Part shown: piece by piece, positions 59,098 through 61,047 of the stretch
Layout: every line of letters starts with the position of its first letter
Numbering within the stretch: position 1 is the first letter of the stretch
NCBI GenBank assembly: GCA_012033015.1
Contig: JAAUPS010000006.1
Span: 1 to 61,047 of the forward strand
Reading direction: 5' to 3'
Source of the DNA: Phormidesmis sp. RL_2_1
GTDB taxonomy: Bacteria > Cyanobacteriota > Cyanobacteriia > Phormidesmidales > Phormidesmidaceae
DNA length: 61,047 bases
Translations under genes and position numbers: made by a program
The notes under the pieces: model-generated
Seen by the model: only the letters and a program-made list of their open reading frames with translations
The model's database searches: none
What the model was told of the DNA's origin: nothing

Positions 59098-59865
59098 CTA
59101 TCCCAATGCCTGACAAGCTGTGGTAGCGCCGGGGGTGGTTTCGACGATAACTTCTTCAAATCCGGCACTTTTGAGCAACTGGCTGACGACCAGTTCAGCG
59201 CGATCATTGGCTTGACCTAAAATATCTTGCTCGCAGGCGGCTTGCTCAATTTCGACAAGGGCTTCCTGCTGGGCGGCCGATTGCAGCTCCGGGGCCCGAT
59301 CAGGCCCTAAATTCAAAAATCCTCGATTGTAGTCGTACACCCCTGATCGCTCAACATCGATTTTGGTATCTAATAGCTTGGGGGGCGGGAGGATGAGTTT
59401 TACCCGCTTGCCCTCTTCAAACGGAGTAATATCTGCCTCGCTCACATTTGCTAAATCTACGCCTGCGCGCACTTCGCCATAGGCGATATAGAGCAAGTTG
59501 GTTTTGCCAATGGTGTATTCGCCAATTTTGCGATTGCTCTGGGCCGGGACAACGGCTTCCATGGTAAAAATCGCTGTGGTCAGTTCACTGACGTCGCGGA
59601 CTTGCTCGACGACAACGGTACGCACATCGACCTTCTCTTCGGGTGGCTGAGGGGTGATGGCCATTTTTAACCCTTCTATGAACTGACTGCCGGAGCGCCA
59701 AAATGCTAGTCCAGCTAGACCCGCGACGATAATGGCACCGCCTGTTGCCGAAATCGCTAGAAGCTGTAGGGCGCGCAAAATAGGCGATCGCTTTGTGGGG
59801 TAGGTGCGATCGCGTCTCATTGGCCCAGGCTTTTGACGGTAAGGATTAGGGATTCGAGACTTCAT
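59098..59865 (-). CDS. DUF4230 membrane-anchored protein
   Basis: A 255-aa protein. A basic cytoplasmic N-terminus (RIPNPYRQKPGPMRRDRTYP) precedes one membrane helix (ALQLLAISATGGAIIVAGLA) and an external domain matching DUF4230: VRDVSELTTAIFTMEAVVPA, KTNLLYIAYGEVRAGVDLAN, KRVKLILPPPKLLDTKIDVE, RSGVYDYNRGFLNLGPD, and the C-terminal SQLLKSAGFEEVIVETTPG. The family is widespread and of unknown function, likely extracytoplasmic. It is convergent with the fasciclin gene and stands alone. Confidence 0.9.
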   Translation of the reverse strand: MKSRIPNPYRQKPGPMRRDRTYPTKRSPILRALQLLAISATGGAIIVAGLAGLAFWRSGSQFIEGLKMAITPQPPEEKVDVRTVVVEQVRDVSELTTAIFTMEAVVPAQSNRKIGEYTIGKTNLLYIAYGEVRAGVDLANVSEADITPFEEGKRVKLILPPPKLLDTKIDVERSGVYDYNRGFLNLGPDRAPELQSAAQQEALVEIEQAACEQDILGQANDRAELVVSQLLKSAGFEEVIVETTPGATTACQALG

Positions 59866-60188
59866 AGCAGAGCCAAATCAGACAGCAATTAAGTATTTGA
59901 AGTACATATATACCTCATCTTAAAGGAACCCATCCCAAAAGCAGCGCCTTGAAATCACATCCTTCAGGTTCGCTTTAGTCTGAGCTGATGGCTGAACTGA
60001 ATTGAGCTGAATCGAGCTGAGCTGAATCGAGCTGAGCTGAATCCAAATATTTTAGATAAAGTTCTTTAGATAAAGTTCTTTAGATTGAGTTCTATTGCTA
60101 TATCAGTATATGTACGGGATATACTACGGCCATGCATCTATCTGAAGCCAGTATTTTGTCCTGAAACGCTCAACTATTGCTTATTCCT
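59866..60188. other. Spacer with two tandem arrays before the M48 protease gene
   Basis: A 323-bp divergent gap. One array has GAGCTGAATC / GAGCTGAACTGAATT-like units (59988-60042), the second has 15-bp units TTTAGATAAAGTTCT at 60051-60092. Beyond them lies AT-rich DNA with a possible promoter (TATATCAGTATATG). No gene-like ORF. Confidence 0.65.
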
Positions 60189-61047
60189 ATGAAATTTTCA
60201 CCGAAATTCCTGTCTTTGCTAACGCTACTGGCGGTGCCGCTTATTTCTACGGCAACGCTGCCAAGCGCGGTAACAGCCAAGCCCCTATCTGTGCTGGAGC
60301 AGGCCGCCAATAAAAATGATGATGCCTTTTATCAAAATGCCCGCTCAGCGCTAGAGGGTTCTTTGGGCCAGCTTGGCCAAGATTACTATGTGGTTTACCG
60401 CATTGTTGAACGCATTGCTCGTGCCAATGGATTGGATGAGAGCCCTTGGCGAGTGCGCGTCACCGATGATCTCAATATCAATGCCTATGCTTCTGAAGTG
60501 AACATGCTCACCTTTGAAGCTGGCATTTTAGAACAGCTCGATGGTGATACAGCGGCTTTGGCCTGCGTGGTGGGGCACGAAATGGCCCACCATACTGAAA
60601 ATCACATTCCGGATATGGTTGCTGCTCGGGTCAGAATCGAAGGGCTGCAAGAAGAAGCTTTGGTGCAAGCCCGTGGAGAAGTAGAATCGGCCCAGCAGCA
60701 GGGCAGCATTTTAGGTTCCGTGCTGGGTGCAGTCACTGGTGGCATATTCAACTCGATAGGGGTGAGATCTTCGGTTGGCGGCATTTTGGCTGGAAATGTG
60801 GTGAATAGTGCTCTCCAAGGGCTAAATGCAGACCAAACTCAGCAGGCTACTGCCAGAGCTGAAGAACTCTACAAAGAGCGAGTTGCCGCACTAGATGCGG
60901 AATATTCAGCGCAAATGCGCAGCCAAGAAGCCGAAGCAGACGAGGTCGGTTATCAGTACATGGTTCGCGCTGGCTTTTCGCCGGATGGCTGTATTCGGGT
61001 CATGAATGTGCTTAATCGGATTGAAACCAGCCGCCTTCCTAGCCTCA
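60189..61047 (+). CDS. M48-family metalloprotease (partial, runs off window)
   Basis: An exported zinc protease; 286 codons are present without a stop. The N-terminus is a signal peptide (MKFSPKFLSLLTLLAVPLIS...VTAK). The zinc-binding motif HEMAHH (HExxH) lies near residues 130-135, preceded by LNINAYASEVNMLTFEAGIL, and the third ligand region SQEAEADEVGYQYMVRAGFS is present. A Gly-rich/hydrophobic loop (ILGSVLGAVTGGIFNSIG) sits between. This matches BepA/LoiP-type envelope proteases, which degrade misfolded envelope proteins. The C-terminus lies outside the window. Confidence 0.92.
   Translation, partial: MKFSPKFLSLLTLLAVPLISTATLPSAVTAKPLSVLEQAANKNDDAFYQNARSALEGSLGQLGQDYYVVYRIVERIARANGLDESPWRVRVTDDLNINAYASEVNMLTFEAGILEQLDGDTAALACVVGHEMAHHTENHIPDMVAARVRIEGLQEEALVQARGEVESAQQQGSILGSVLGAVTGGIFNSIGVRSSVGGILAGNVVNSALQGLNADQTQQATARAEELYKERVAALDAEYSAQMRSQEAEADEVGYQYMVRAGFSPDGCIRVMNVLNRIETSRLPSL

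Overview
The window looks like a chromosomal segment of a cyanobacterium, probably filamentous or of the Leptolyngbya / marine Synechococcus PCC 7335 type. The evidence is the frequent GCGATCGC-type (HIP1) octamers, families largely confined to cyanobacteria (DUF1822, DUF928, CHAT/CHASE2 proteins, a Synechocystis-type Atx1 copper chaperone), GlcE, glycogen branching enzyme, and short dispersed palindromic repeats. No rRNA, tRNA or CRISPR array was found.

Layout. 0-8 kb: a membrane-anchored collagen-like protein (two overlapping frames), half of a peptide/nickel-type ABC importer (binding protein and one permease), a PMT-family glycosyltransferase, an orphan Cas6, and a membrane alpha/beta hydrolase with a frameshift. 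8-19.5 kb: two giant paralogous RTX proteins (1717 and 1767 aa) built from a HExxH metalloprotease head, a tandem MGFSEWW repeat block, Ca-binding RTX repeats and a mosaic of CBM-like, C-type-lectin and LamG modules. A scrambled two-family IS remnant lies between them. 19.6-31.6 kb: membrane protein, ABC1 kinase, FetB-like permease, a very acidic single-pass protein, a divergent two-component system, a Ser/Thr kinase, an alpha/beta hydrolase and rpiA. 31.7-40.7 kb: a coherent cassette (sigma-like factor, DUF1822, CHAT-CHASE2 protease/sensor, DUF928), with a secreted TPR-CHAT protease encoded divergently. 40.9-61 kb: PrxQ/Bcp, a saccharopine-dehydrogenase-like protein, DinB, two EamA transporters, a Tat/lipoprotein metallophosphoesterase, a HEAT protein, GlgB, secreted PPC and fasciclin proteins, Ogt, Atx1, GlcE, a GST, a DUF4230 protein and an M48 protease cut by the window end.

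Three sequence-wide patterns stand out. (1) At least five genes, and probably seven, are each broken by one or two single-base deletions, mostly in homopolymers. This looks more like sequencing error than pseudogenisation. (2) Tandem repeats with 12-19 bp units occur in about twenty places, coding and non-coding, and several have grown into Asp-, Glu- or Leu-rich protein segments. (3) Two dispersed repeat families occupy intergenic gaps; one copy supplies the stop codon of the second giant RTX protein.

The best candidates for undescribed biology are the twin MGFSEWW-repeat RTX metalloproteases, and the sigma/DUF1822/CHAT-CHASE2/DUF928 cassette facing a TPR-CHAT protease. The first could be a secreted adhesin-protease pair undergoing domain shuffling and gene conversion. 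The second resembles an envelope-sensing caspase-like signalling module. Both functional readings are inferences from domain content and gene order.
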